From: Verticillium longisporum
Lineage: Eukaryota; Ascomycota; Sordariomycetes; Glomerellales; Plectosphaerellaceae
Length of the DNA: 64,000 nt
Assembly (NCBI GenBank): GCA_019188255.1
Contig: JAETXT010000011.1
Span: forward strand, 2,232,001-2,296,000
Reading direction: 5' to 3'
This document shows positions 12,306 to 24,860 of this stretch, one piece after another. How positions within the stretch are numbered: position 1 is the first letter of the stretch; every line of letters starts with the position of its first letter. The position numbers and the translations under genes were made by a program. The notes under the pieces are model-generated. The model saw nothing but the letters and a program-made list of their open reading frames with translations. It searched no databases and had not been told where the DNA came from.

Positions 12306-14048
12306 GATGTTTTTAGAAGAAGACGCTTGGCTACCAGAGAGATGTCGACCTTGTGAAGTTGTGGTAGGTAGAATGAGTTAGGCCGAGGCAAAATAAATGA
12401 AGTTGATAGAGACAATGTCGGTTCGTATGGATGAGAGCCAGGTGTTTGGTACTGGAGAAGAGCATGGGAATGCAGACTTATATATATGGATATGAAGTGT
12501 CCGTCGAGCCAAAGTGATGTTTTCAGACATGGAAGCGGACCGTCGATGCCATGTGGGGATACAAAACAGGGGCCATCCTATAGCAAAGTGGTATAAGGGG
12601 AGGGGAGGGGGGGCGAAGGGGATTCAAGGGTAGGTTGATCCACGGCTCGAGATGCTTCGTGTGGAGATCAATGCCGTGTCGACAAGCGTGAGGCGGGTCC
12701 ATCATCTACTGTAGGGGTTGTGGGGAGGGAGAAGCGGAGCGCATGACAGGGCAACAGTAGGAGAAGGAGGGTGTGCGAGTTGTCCGGTGGCGGCAAAGGA
12801 GACGGAGGGGTCTCGAGAAGAAAGCCAGGAACGGGAGATGTACTACCTGGGGAAGAGTACCTGGCGCAAGGTGGCTTGTCAGGCAGAGATGCGTCGCGTG
12901 GGTGTGTAGCTGGAACTGGCGTGTACCTGTGGCGTCGTTCCGAGCCGGGGCCAAGGGGGCGCGAGGAGTATCGAGGGCATGGGCCGTGGAAGCGAAGAGC
13001 GGACAACGATGAGGGGGTGGACGATGCGAGGAGGGGGTGGAAGGCGAAGAGGGAAAGGAGGGTAGGGATCCAGGCAACCCCGATCCGTTAGCTTCAGATG
13101 GCCGAACTGCGAACGCGCGCGAGAGTGCGTGGAGAAGATGGAGGGTGTGGTGATTGGCGAGACATGAATCTGGAGTAGGCGAGGTGTACTATCGCAAGCG
13201 CTTCGCTAAGGCACAAGACAGCTGCAGAGTGCGGCCTGGCCGTCGCGCCGTGAACGTAGACCAAGGTCGAGATCAAGGTCAATCTGGTCCAAGCCGACGT
13301 TAGAGTCATGGAGCTGGCGGGTCGACAAGGTGAAGCGTGGAGCCCCAAGTGAAGGCGGCTGGCTGGACCATGGAACGACTTGACTAGACCACATGACTGC
13401 GGGGCAAAGGAAAACGACGATCATTGTCAGGAATCCGGGGGATCAGGGGATCAGGGGATCAGGGGATCAAAGACGTGGATGATCATGCAGAAGATGCGTG
13501 CGTAGTGCTGTTCGAACGTAGGGGGTCGGCGGCCTACAAGGGCATCTTCGGAGGAAGACCTCAGTGATGCCGACAGGGAAGATGATGATCAGGGACGAGA
13601 AGGGTGCAAGCATACAGGCCAGGGTCAACTGTGGTGGTGGTGAGGGTGAGGGAAAAGGTGACAGCGCTGGCCTCCCCCGCGACGAACGCGGTGCGATGGG
13701 TGGGATTTCAGATTTCATTGCCAGTGCAAGTGCAAGTGACACGGAAGGGCACCTTTTTGCTGTGAGTCTGGTGAGCGACTGAATAAAAGTTGCGGAGGAG
13801 AAGAGTGGGTCCACTGTCCCGTAATGCGACAGCAGCGACCGGGGTGTATGGGGATGGCAGGGACAACTGGGGATGGATGAAGAAGAGGAAAGTAGAGAGA
13901 GGCGCCCCTCCCTCAGAGAGGTACCGGGGTACCTCAGGTCAAAGTGGGTTCCAGGCGGGACAGCGAAACAGAAACCGAAGAGGCAGGCACGTACCCCGAA
14001 GTACCGAAGGCATTTCATCTCATCTTTGCTTCACCTCCATCCTGCTTG
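12306..14048. other. Upstream region of the Zn2Cys6 gene, no gene seen
   Basis: About 1.7 kb of G+C-normal sequence between the regulator's start and the A+T-rich block. Short open frames exist on both strands but lack domains. It holds a TATA-like stretch near 12,479-12,490, a G-rich run near 12,598-12,620, and an 8-bp tandem repeat at 13,442. It probably contains the regulator's promoter and 5' UTR. Confidence 0.5.
13442..13469. repeat. 8-bp tandem repeat (atcagggg) x 3 plus partial
   Basis: Three perfect tandem copies of atcagggg followed by a partial fourth, in the non-coding stretch upstream of the Zn2Cys6 gene. Confidence 0.9.
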
Positions 14049-14160
14049 TAGGTGATGTGATGCAAGGTGGATGGATTCGTCTGACTAATCGTGTATTACG
14101 ATGTCTATATAGCTATATATATATATATACCGCTATATATAACTATACGCTATAGTGCTG
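14049..14160. repeat. Left border direct repeat of the A+T block
   Basis: This stretch matches 32208-32313 in the same orientation. Differences are almost all C/T or G/A transitions, plus a 5-bp indel near the start and small differences in the TA run. The outer part (ggatggattcgtctgactaa) is unmutated here, whereas the inner part (after the TA run) carries G-to-A and C-to-T changes relative to the right copy. Confidence 0.8.
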
Positions 14161-15499
14161 CCCTCTGCGAAGGTAATGTCCTCGTTATATAAAAGTACTA
14201 TATAGGATCGTCCCTTTAGTGCTCGATCTAGTATATATTATCTTACTCTATATATCTAATTATATTAATAAGTTTATAATCTATCTTATTAAGCTTAGCT
14301 TAGTCTTTAATTAAATCGGTTATTTCTATATTAATATATTTTATTTATAGTAATTCTATACTTTAATAAAGTTTATATTTTACTATTTTAATTAATTCTA
14401 AATATATAGCCTAGAAGTATTAATCTTCCTTAATTATAGTATACTTCTCTATTACTAGGCTATAGAATATATTATATTATAATAAATAGTATATTAAAGT
14501 CCTCTATACATTTACTATTTATACTATTTTATCGTAGTAGTCTTAGGAGCTCTATAATACTTTAAATATTATAATACTTTTATATTTAAATTTACTAATT
14601 ACTTCTTTTTATATTATTAATACCTATTATTAGCGCTTAATTATTTTAGCTTATATTTAGAATATATTTTATATTTATTAAATATTAGTTTAGATTTATT
14701 ATATTATCTATTTATAATTATTATTTAATCTATTAAGCTAGGTCTTAATTGCTTTATAGAAGGCTTTTATATTATACTCTATTATAATATTATTTTCATT
14801 AAGGATTTTAACGTTCTTATATAATAGATCGATATTATTTATATATTAAAGTATTAATCTTATATTTAAGCTAATATTAATCTTATATACTTTATTACTA
14901 GTTAATTAAGTCTAGCTAGCATCCTTATTAATAGCTAATATATCTTTATTATCTATATTTATAACCTCTATATTATCTAGCTTATAAGGGCTATTTATAG
15001 GTATATTATTATTTAATAGATTATCGATATCGTTATCGTTAAGGTTATTATTAGTAATTAAGGTCGATATATTAATATTAATTTAGCTAGCTAGTAGGGC
15101 TAGTATTATAAAGCTTAGTATATTACTTGATAATATAGCGAATATAGTATATATATAGCTAGAGTTGCCCTTCTTCCTAGTAAGCTCCTTCTTCTTAGTA
15201 AACGTTATTTTAGGAGCGGGCCTATTATTATTAATACTACTTATATTTATATTAATATATTCTAGTATTTTTACGAATCCTAGTATATTATAGAAGCTAT
15301 TATAGAAGGCAATGAACTTATTATTATAGTATATATAATTAAGTAATAATCTATTATAACCTTAGATATAAAGGATTATAATATTAATATAGATAATAGA
15401 ATTAGAGTCCTTATTATATTTAGAGTTAATTAATTTAAAGTAATTAAAATTACTTAATAAGTACTTTTTCTTAAAGACTAATTCCGATAATAGTCTTTT

Positions 15500-15788
15500 T
15501 ATTAAACTAATATTAGGGGATTACTTAGGTTAATAATTACTATATAGGATTTACTAATATAGTAATTACTAGGGCTAGGATTTATAGCTCTTAGGAATAT
15601 ATAATTTATAGCTTATATAATTAGTAAATTAGATAGGTATATTTAATTTATATAGGTAGTAGTAATTTAGAGAGATAGTATTAATAATTATTATAAGTCT
15701 TATATTACCTACCTTACCTATTTAGAGCTCTTAAATATAGCTAAAGTAATAAATTAGAGTTTATATAAATAATAAAGCCCTCTTAATA
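15500..15788 (+). repeat. Left LTR of the copia-like element
   Basis: 289 bp, aligned end to end with 26422-26710. This copy is the more heavily mutated: for example it has attacttaggttaataatta where the right copy keeps attacctaggttagtaatta. It is preceded by the target duplication CTTTT. Confidence 0.88.
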
Positions 15789-17826
15789 TTAATTAGTATT
15801 ATATTTAATATAATATAGAATAGCTAGAGCTAGAGAAGTTAAGATCGATCCTATAAATAGTAAATTTACTATATATAAGCTTATCGATTATATTTTATAA
15901 GTAATCGTAAGAGTATTATTTATTTTAAGTATTTTAGGACTCTTATAAGAGCTTAATAATAGAGAAACCCTCTATTATATAATCTATAGGAGTACTATCT
16001 ACTTTAAGTATCTTAGGACTCCTATACTTAAGATTACTACCTAGGCTATATTATTAGCTATTAACTTTAATAAACGAAGCTCTATAGAATAGTTAATTAA
16101 CTATAATAGAGCTTTAATAAAATTAATAATAATAAATTCCTTAGATTATAATAATAGCTCTATAATAGAGCTAGAAAGCGCTAAAAAGATATAATAGGAG
16201 TTTAATAATATTCTAGAAGAACTTAGTATATTATACTTAATATAGAAGGTTAAGAAGGGTCTTAATATTAACTTTATCGTTAATAGAATAGAATTATAGT
16301 TCCCTAGATTATTAGATTTAATATTAATAGATCTTAAGAGCGCTTAGATCCTTAAAGTAATAAATATATATAGGATTATAAAGGGAGTTTACTTCTTAGA
16401 AGCATTTATTAAAGATTTCTAAGGCTAGACTAAAGAGGACTTTAACTCCTATAATATAACGATTACTCGAGCATTAAAGGTATATCTAATAGAGTATAGG
16501 ATCCTTCTTCTAGGAATAATAAATACTAAAACGTTAAAGAGATTAATATTAATACTTTTATAGGAGGAAATATTTAATATAATAAAGTTAATTATTATTA
16601 ATTAGGATTTAATATTTTAAAGAATAAAGGAATAGGGAGATTAATAGGATAATAAATAATAATCTATAGGGAATGCTTAGCTATCCTAAATCCGAAAACT
16701 ATAAATAGAGAAGATAGATCCCTAATAGCCCCTAATTCTAAGATTATCTAATTAATAGAATAAATAATCTAGCTAATAAGAGATTATATTTTAATTATAA
16801 AGAAATAAAACTTTACCTTTAAATATTATTTAGAATCTACTAGCTTAGTACTATATTCTATTATTATATAAATTAGTAAATTTATTAATCGATAGAGCTA
16901 TAATTAAGTAATTTATATTATTCTAGAATAAAGAGAGTAATTACTTTAAAGAGATTTATAATATCTTTAATAATAAAATATATATCTTTATAAACGTTTA
17001 CGAACTACTATAAATCTATTATATATAGCTCTATATACTCTTCCTAAATATACTTTTAGAATATATATAAACTTTCTTCCTAGAATATATAAACTAGAAT
17101 ATAGGATTCTATTAAATATATTTAATAATTAAATAATAATTCGATTTAGAGATTAATAGAATATAGTATTATATAGACTAGAGCTCGATAACGTTTTACT
17201 CTATAATAATAGAAGCTAATAATATAGGAAAGCTATAAATAGAAGTTCTCTAGATCCTTCTAAATAAGCTTTAATAATATTAAAGAATACTTAGCCCTAT
17301 ATTTAAGGAAGAGATTTATCTCTATATAAATACTCTAAGGGTAATTTAAGGTATCCTAGAGCTAAAGATTATATTAATAAAGCTAGAGCGATCTTTTAAT
17401 ATATTATCTATATAGCTTAAGAATATATTAAAAGTAGAAGAGAATATTAGGATATTTAAGTATTTCTATATTAATAGACGTTATAGGAGCGGATATTACT
17501 AAACTAGTAGAAGGGGAGATTATAGAGAATAGTTAATATATAGAATTAATAATTATTAATTATCTAGAATTCGTAAATACTAGATATACTCTAAATTAGA
17601 TTATAGATTAATAAAATACTCTCCTAAGGAGTAATAATACTTAAAAGAGTAATAGAAATATATATAGGAAATATATAAAGATTAATAGAAGGGATATTAT
17701 TAATTTCTAATAATAATAGAACCTATTAAGAGCTTAGAATTAGATAATCCTATTTCCGATAAACTAGGAGTAGACGATATTTATAAATCTAATCCTAAGA
17801 GCGAATTAATAAATACCTATATTATA

Positions 17827-19684
17827 ACGTAATCCACAAGCGAGTGGTTCACCCAAGCGAGTGGTTCACTTCGCCCGGGCCCACGACCTACACCTGAATT
17901 CTACAGATTCCACCTCCGCCCGCGATGGAGACTCTTTCAAAAGAAGGTCAATTATTCCTTGCTATCCAAGCTATGGACAATGACCCGAACCTAAGCGCCC
18001 GGAGTGCTGCGAGGATCTACACCGTCCCCTTAACGACGCTCCTCCGACGCCAGAAGGGCAAACCCTCCCGACGCGAAAGCCCGCCCAATTCTGCCAAATT
18101 AACAGTACTAGAAGAGAAAACTATTGTCGAATATATCCTTGACCTAGATGCGCGATCTTACCCTCCCCGGTTGGGTGAGGTCGGAGATATGGCGAATCGC
18201 CTGCTTGCCGACCGTGACGCGCCACGCGTCGGGAAGAACTGGGCCGCAAACTTCGTCAAACGGCAACCAGAGCTCCGGACGCGTTTCTTTCGCAAGTACG
18301 ACTACAAGAGGGCCCAATGCGAAGATCCGGACGCGATAAACGCGTGGTTCCGCCTCGTGCATAACATGATCGCCAAGTACGGCATCCAAGAGGCTGACAT
18401 GTACAACTTTGACGAGACCGGCTTCCAGATGGGCGTTATCGCCAACGGAATGGTCGTGACCAGTTCGGAAAGACGGTCCAATGTGAAGATGAGGCAGCCA
18501 GGCAACCGGGAATGGGTTACGGTGATCCAGGGCGTTGGCGCGTTGGGTTTCTCCGTCCCGCCGTTCATCGTGGTTTCGGGCAAGTACCACCTCTCGAGCT
18601 GGTACCAGGACGACGCGATTTCTCGCGACTGGAGAATCGCAACATCTCCAAACGGCTGGACGACGAATGATATTGGTCTGGAATGGATTCGGCATTTTGA
18701 CAGGCATACAAAGTCCCGTACTTCGGGCGGTTATCGCCTACTGATCCTGGATGGCCACGAAAGTCACCACTCGGTCGACTTCGAACTCTACTGCAAGGAG
18801 AACAACATCATCACACTCTGTATGCCTCCTCATTCGTCACATCTACTCCAGCCTCTCGATGTTGGGTGTTTTGGCCCACTAAAGAAAGCATACGGTCGGC
18901 AAATCGAGGATAGGATGAGGGCGGGTACAACGCACATCAGCAAAGAGGACTTCTTCCCGGCGTTTTCGGCTGCATTTCAGCAAGCAATGACAGAAAAAAA
19001 TCCAGGGAGGCTTTCGAGGAGCGGGGCTTGTCCCCATAACCCGGAAACAGTCCTGTCAAAGCTGGATGTGAGGTTGAGGACGACGACGCCTCCGGGGACG
19101 TCCCACGGGGAGCGTGATTCTTGGGTCTCTAAGACGCCCACTAACCTGCTCGAGGCAGGTTCCCAGACTGACTTCATCAAAGGGCGAATCTCACGCCACC
19201 AGGGAAGCTCCCCAACGTCAATTTTAGATGCTGTTGACTATCTTGCGAAGGGGACGCGGGGTGTTATGCACCAGATCGCTCTTTTGAAGTCAGAGGTTAT
19301 GATCCTTCGAGAGGAAAATGCTACACTAAGCCGACGCCGGAGGGCCAAAAAGCTACGTCTCCGGGAAGGAGGAAGCATGGCTGTAGGCGAGGGACAGGAC
19401 AAGATTGCTCAGAAGGAAGTAGATATCCAGATAAAAGAGGAAACGCTGCAGAACCCGGGTCCCGCGTCGTGGTCCCAGCCGAAGAAACGATGCTGTAGCG
19501 TATGCGGGAAGACCGGCCACAACGCGAGAACTTGTCAGGTAGCTATCTCATCGTCTGCAAAAGACGAGGAGGAGTGATTTTAATTGATTTACGGCGTTTG
19601 GGTTGAGGTTTTCCTCGGAATGTTTGTCGGGTCGGGGTGAAGTGAACCACTCGCATGGGTGAACCACTCGCTTGTGGATTACGT
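17827..19684 (+). mobile_element. Intact Fot1/pogo-like DNA transposon, copy 1
   Basis: 1,858 bp flanked by TA (17825-17826 and 19685-19686), the target duplication of the Tc1/mariner-pogo superfamily. Terminal inverted repeats of 45 bp (17827-17871 and 19640-19684) begin acgtaatccacaagcgagtg and differ at one position. Each repeat contains two tandem copies of gcgagtggttcac, likely transposase binding sites. Base composition is normal and CA/TG-rich, in sharp contrast to the RIP-mutated surroundings, so insertion post-dates the mutation of the host block or RIP no longer acts. Confidence 0.96.
17925..19577 (+). CDS. Fot1/pogo-type transposase with C-terminal zinc knuckle
   Basis: A single 550-codon exon. 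The N-terminus has a psq-type helix-turn-helix (residues about 5-45) followed by a CENP-B-type DNA-binding helix-turn-helix (about 55-125). The DDE_1 catalytic core contains NFDETGFQMG (Asp163), LILDGHESHH (Asp276) and HSSHLLQPLDVG (Asp312), giving a DD35D triad with all three carboxylates present. A basic/coiled segment near residue 470 leads to a CCHC knuckle (CSVCGKTGHNARTC, about 524-537) and an acidic tail. All key residues are intact, so the enzyme is potentially active. Start chosen as the first ATG, 98 bp inside the left terminal repeat. Confidence 0.95.
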   Translation: METLSKEGQLFLAIQAMDNDPNLSARSAARIYTVPLTTLLRRQKGKPSRRESPPNSAKLTVLEEKTIVEYILDLDARSYPPRLGEVGDMANRLLADRDAPRVGKNWAANFVKRQPELRTRFFRKYDYKRAQCEDPDAINAWFRLVHNMIAKYGIQEADMYNFDETGFQMGVIANGMVVTSSERRSNVKMRQPGNREWVTVIQGVGALGFSVPPFIVVSGKYHLSSWYQDDAISRDWRIATSPNGWTTNDIGLEWIRHFDRHTKSRTSGGYRLLILDGHESHHSVDFELYCKENNIITLCMPPHSSHLLQPLDVGCFGPLKKAYGRQIEDRMRAGTTHISKEDFFPAFSAAFQQAMTEKNPGRLSRSGACPHNPETVLSKLDVRLRTTTPPGTSHGERDSWVSKTPTNLLEAGSQTDFIKGRISRHQGSSPTSILDAVDYLAKGTRGVMHQIALLKSEVMILREENATLSRRRRAKKLRLREGGSMAVGEGQDKIAQKEVDIQIKEETLQNPGPASWSQPKKRCCSVCGKTGHNARTCQVAISSSAKDEEE

Positions 19685-19833
19685 TATACTTCCTAGTAAA
19701 TAAGTTATTCTAATATAGAATTACGGGGAATAGTTTAAAAGCTAAAATAATAGCTCTAATAGAATAGCTCTTTATTTAGTATTAGATTAATAGTACTTCT
19801 ATATAATATAGTATTATCCTTAATATAAGTATA

Positions 19834-21690
19834 ACGTAATCCACAAGCGAGTGGTTCACCCATGCGAGTGGTTCACTTCACCCCGACCCGACAAACATTC
19901 CGAGGAAAACCTCAACCCAAACGCCGTAAATCAATTAAAATCACTCCTCCTCGTCTTTTGCAGACGATGAGATAGCTACCTGACAAGTTCTCGCGTTGTG
20001 GCCGGTCTTCCCGCATACGCTACAGCATCGTTTCTTCGGCTGGGACCACGACGCGGGACCCGGGTTCTGCAGCGTTTCCTCTTTTATCTGGATATCTACT
20101 TCCTTCTGAGCAATCTTGTCCTGTCCCTCGCCTACAGCCATGCTTCCTCCTTCCCGGAGACGTAGCTTTTTGCCCTCCGGCGTCGGCTTAGTGTAGCATT
20201 TTCCTCTCGAAGGATCATAACCTCTGACTTCAAAAGAGCGATCTGGTGCATAACACCCCGCGTCCCCTTCGCAAGATAGTCAACAGCATCTAAAATTGAC
20301 GTTGGGGAGCTTCCCTGGTGGCGTGAGATTCGCCCTTTGATGAAGTCAGTCTGGGAACCTGCCTCGAGCAGGTTAGTGGGCGTCTTAGAGACCCAAGAAT
20401 CACGCTCCCCGTGGGACGTCCCCGGAGGCGTCGTCGTCCTCAACCTCACATCCAGCTTTGACAGGACTGTTTCCGGGTTATGGGGACAAGCCCCGCTCCT
20501 CGAAAGCCTCCCTGGATGTTTTTCTGTCATTGCTTGCTGAAATGCAGCCGAAAACGCCGGGAAGAAGTCCTCTTTGCTGATGTGCGTTGTACCCGCCCTC
20601 ATCCTATCCTCGATTTGCCGACCGTATGCTTTCTTTAGTGGGCCAAAACACCCAACATCGAGAGGCTGGAGTAGATGTGACGAATGAGGAGGCATACAGA
20701 GTGTGATGATGTTGTTCTCCTTGCAGTAGAGTTCGAAGTCGACCGAGTGGTGACTTTCGTGGCCATCCAGGATCAGTAGGCGATAACCGCCCGAAGTACG
20801 GGACTTTGTATGCCTGTCAAAATGCCGAATCCATTCCAGACCAATATCATTCGTCGTCCAGCCGTTTGGAGATGTTGCGATTCTCCAGTCGCGAGAAATC
20901 GCGTCGTCCTGGTACCAGCTCGAGAGGTGGTACTTGCCCGAAACCACGATGAACGGCGGGACGGAGAAACCCAACGCGCCAACGCCCTGGATCACCGTAA
21001 CCCATTCCCGGTTGCCTGGCTGCCTCATCTTCACATTGGACCGTCTTTCCGAACTGGTCACGACCATTCCGTTGGCGATAACGCCCATCTGGAAGCCGGT
21101 CTCGTCAAAGTTGTACATGTCAGCCTCTTGGATGCCGTACTTGGCGATCATGTTATGCACGAGGCGGAACCACGCGTTTATCGCGTCCGGATCTTCGCAT
21201 TGGGCCCTCTTGTAGTCGTACTTGCGAAAGAAACGCGTCCGGAGCTCTGGTTGCCGTTTGACGAAGTTTGCGGCCCAGTTCTTCCCGACGCGTGGCGCGT
21301 CACGGTCGGCAAGCAGGCGATTCGCCATATCTCCGACCTCACCCAACCGGGGAGGGTAAGATCGCGCATCTAGGTCAAGGATATATTCGACAATAGTTTT
21401 CTCTTCTAGTACTGTTAATTTGGCAGAATTGGGCGGGCTTTCGCGTCGGGAGGGTTTGCCCTTCTGGCGTCGGAGGAGCGTCGTTAAGGGGACGGTGTAG
21501 ATCCTCGCAGCACTCCGGGCGCTTAGGTTCGGGTCATTGTCCATAGCTTGGATAGCAAGGAATAATTGACCTTCTTTTGAAAGAGTCTCCATCGCGGGCG
21601 GAGGTGGAATCTGTAGAATTCAGGTGTAGGTCGTGGGCCCGGGCGAAGTGAACCACTCGCTTGGGTGAACCACTCGCTTGTGGATTACGT
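19834..21690 (-). mobile_element. Fot1/pogo-like DNA transposon, copy 2, inverted
   Basis: 1,857 bp flanked by TA (19832-19833 and 21691-21692), in opposite orientation to copy 1 and separated from it by 149 bp of RIP-mutated DNA. It carries the same terminal inverted repeats. I find only two differences in the coding region: one substitution (Asn to His, EKHPG against EKNPG) and a 1-bp deletion at 20172. Each copy has its own TA duplication, so this is two insertions rather than one inverted duplication. Confidence 0.95.
19941..21592 (-). pseudogene. Fot1-like transposase, frameshifted copy
   Basis: Identical to the copy 1 transposase through the helix-turn-helix and DD35D core (start at 21592). 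One C is missing at 20172, so the frame is lost just after RRRRAK and ends after 486 codons at 20132. The original frame continues to 19941 and still encodes the zinc knuckle. The protein made from this copy would keep the catalytic core but lose the coiled tail and CCHC knuckle. The deletion could be a sequencing error, given similar losses elsewhere in the window. Confidence 0.9.
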
Positions 21691-22269
21691 TAGTATTAGT
21701 TTCTATAATAAGAGCTTTATAAATAAGGGCCCTAATAGCCCTAATATTAAATTTAATAGTTAATAAATAGGGAATAGGGGCTAGAATAAGATTCGGAATA
21801 AGAAACCCTATATCTATAATAGAGGAGATTACTATTCTAATATTAATTAGGAAAATTACGTTCTATATCGTCCTAATAGATACCCTATTCCTATTTTATA
21901 TTAAAGATATAGACGATCTTAGAATCTATTTAGATAATATATATAATAAGCTAGTAAAGTATATTAAGGAGATCTAAGAGCGTATACCTATTTTCTATAA
22001 ATAAGGCTATTTATAGTTCTTCTTAGATATAAAGACCTATATTAATTCTAGGATTATATATATAATAGGGATAAAGAGTAATAGAGTAGTATTTCTAATA
22101 GAAATAGAGCTCTAATATATTTATAAATAGTTTAATTATTTATCTATAGAGAAGCTATAGAACTTATTCTAGAGAATAGATTATAATATAAATTAGGATA
22201 CTCTAGAATTAATAAATTACTTCTATTACTATTATTAAATTAAAGGGAAATCTCTATAATACTTTAAGT

Positions 22270-22640
22270 TTATTCTAAGATTAAATATTAACTTTAATTA
22301 CAAGATTTTAATCGATATTATATATTTAGATAGAAAGCTTATTCTTTATATAATCGATATAAATATAAGATTCTAATCTATAACTTTTATTCCTAATTTT
22401 ATAGTTTACGTAATATAGGAAGCCTTTAAAAGGTATTAATTAAATACCTATCTTAGGCCTCTAGATATTATAATTATTAATACTAGAATAAACTTTACTT
22501 CTATAAAGTTTAAAGTAGAGGTATGCCTCCTAAGTATAACCTATTATTAGATCCCTATAGAGGCTTATTAATTAATTAATAAGGTTAAGAGCTATTATAA
22601 ACCGATTCGTAGAGTATACGAGATCTTAAAGGTAGAGTCT
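22270..22640 (+). pseudogene. RIP-degraded copia integrase core
   Basis: Conceptual plus-strand reading gives a pattern recognisable as copia integrase: INFNYKILIDIIYLDRK, then LILYIIDINIRF, then an EAFKRY-like segment and INTRINF, with stops where Trp and Gln codons are expected. Asp-to-Asn and Thr-to-Ile replacements are those expected of C-to-T and G-to-A mutation. Not functional. Confidence 0.7.
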
Positions 22641-24609
22641 CATAATACGAGCTTAGAAGTACTACTTTAAAGAGCTATAAAGGTAGTAAACGATATTATT
22701 AAGCTTAATAGATTAATACCTATATTATTCGTATTTAGGGCGATACCTAGGATTACTATTAACTTAGTATTTACTATAACCTAGGCGTAATATACTAAAT
22801 CGGTTAATAAAGCGATAGCGGAGCTTTAATAAATAATCGCTAAGTAGAAGGTTAATAATGCTTTTAATATCTATAATAGACTAGATACTAAATAGTTACT
22901 ATTAAGATTACTAGAGCTAGGAAGTAACGTTCTTATATTCTAAGAGTAGGAGAAATAGATTAATCCTATTTTATTATATCGGTTTCTAATATAGTAATTA
23001 TAATTAATATAATTAATAGCCTAATAGAGTTTAGAGGAATATATATTAAGCTATATAATAGATCGCTAGATTAGGAAATTAAGGAGATAATAATAATCCG
23101 AATTCTAAAAACCCTAGAACTATTTAAATACTTAGAGCTAATTCTATTATAACGATATAGGAGACCTAGGAAGTTAATAAACGTTATAAATCTATTATAA
23201 GCGGCTTTTATAGATCGTAAGAATAGTATAACTAGGACTTTATAGATCGAGTACTAATTTATTATTAAAAGGGAATAATAGGGGTATAATCTAGCTATTT
23301 AATTATATAATAAAGGTAGAATAACGACCCCTAGGAAGCTATTTAAATTATCTAATTAAGAGGAAGTTAACTTACTCCTAGTAGCTAGAATAATCGTACT
23401 AATTAGGAGATCTATATTTCCTAGTATTAAGATCTTTAGATACTAGCTTATAAGAGAGGTAAAAAGCCTCCCTTAAGCTCTATATAAGAAGATAAGATTA
23501 ATAGTTTAAAAATATAATAATTAAGAGAAGATAATACTATTAATATAATCGCCTACGATTATATACTATAATTAATAATTAATCCTAATAATTACTCTAA
23601 TATTATAATAATATAGCTATTAATTAATATTCTATAATATTAATTAAGCCTATACTTAGAGCGCTATAGATCTATTATATAACGTTCTCCTATATATTCC
23701 TAAGGAGCTATAATATAGATACTTAGAAGGAATCGTCTTCTATATTATAAAGCTACTCTATAGTATTATAGAGTTAGGTCTCTATTAGTTTATAATCTAT
23801 TAATATTATTATATAGAGTACTTAAATATTATTCTAATAGGCTACGATCTATATTTACTCTTAATTAAAGCTAGAGAGAGCTTTAGGCTAATTAGGATAT
23901 AGATTAACGATACCCTTAACCTTAGAGAGCCTATATTTATATAAAAGGAATAAATAGAGCTTAAAAGCACTAGCTTCTAGGTAAAGCCTATTTCTATCCT
24001 TAATATAGGATCTAATAATATCTTTAATAATTATATTATTAAAATTAGAATTAAAGATCTTATAATTTAATAGAAAGGCTAAAGTAATCGCCTAGAGCTA
24101 GTAACTCTAGGGATAGCGAGCTTAGAATAGGAATATATCGCTTAGAGAGCTCGTAGTACCTATATTACTTTAATCTATTAATTAGAAGTAACCTTCGATT
24201 TCTCTATTATAGCCTAAGCTAAGAACCTATAAAAGGATGATTTTAAATAGTTTAATAAATATATATAATAGTAGATCGCTAATATAAGCTATAGCTTAAA
24301 TTATATATACTTAGATCTCTTAATAGCCTAATTTTATATATTTATTAATACCTTCTTTACTAATAATAAGGACCTAAGTTTATAGATTAGATTTATTATC
24401 CTCCTTAATAATAAACGTTTTTACGATTAGGAGAATACTTTTATAATATATAGTAATATCCTCTATTAATAATCTATTAAATATAAATAGGTTATATATT
24501 TAGTTCTAGCTAGTAAGATCTATAAGATAATTAATAGCTTTAATATAGCTTATATCCTTAAATAGATACTCTAAGAGATCTATAAATACTTAGAATTACT
24601 ATTCCTATA

Positions 24610-24860
24610 GATAATTATCTATATTAATAGCTACTTACTCTATTAATACTTTATTTAATTAAATATAATAATAGAGAAATACTTAATAATAGATCTTATA
24701 GTATTATAATAAAGCTATAAAGAATACGAAGTTAATAAAATTTATTAAATCGCTAGAAGTAATAACCCTATAGATTTAATAATTAAAGGAGCGCTAAACT
24801 AGGTACTAGAAGCGCTAATAAGCTTTAACGAAGTTATAATTAGGATTAAAGGATAAACTA
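24610..24860 (+). pseudogene. RIP-degraded copia RNase H end of pol
   Basis: Plus-strand reading yields INSYLLY, EKYLIIDLIVL, EYEVNKIY-stop-IA, SNNPIDLIIKGALN and LEALISFNEVIIRIKG, ending at a stop. This matches the copia RNase H terminus (consensus D-S-x-x-L-Y ... W-I-x-G-x-x-N-P-A-D-x-x-T-K) with Trp and Gln turned into stops. It fixes the orientation of the element as plus. Confidence 0.72.

Noticed and set aside
18144..18707. 187-codon antisense frames in both Fot1-like elements
   Set aside because: They overlap the transposase antisense in both copies and lack any domain; present only because the DNA is duplicated.
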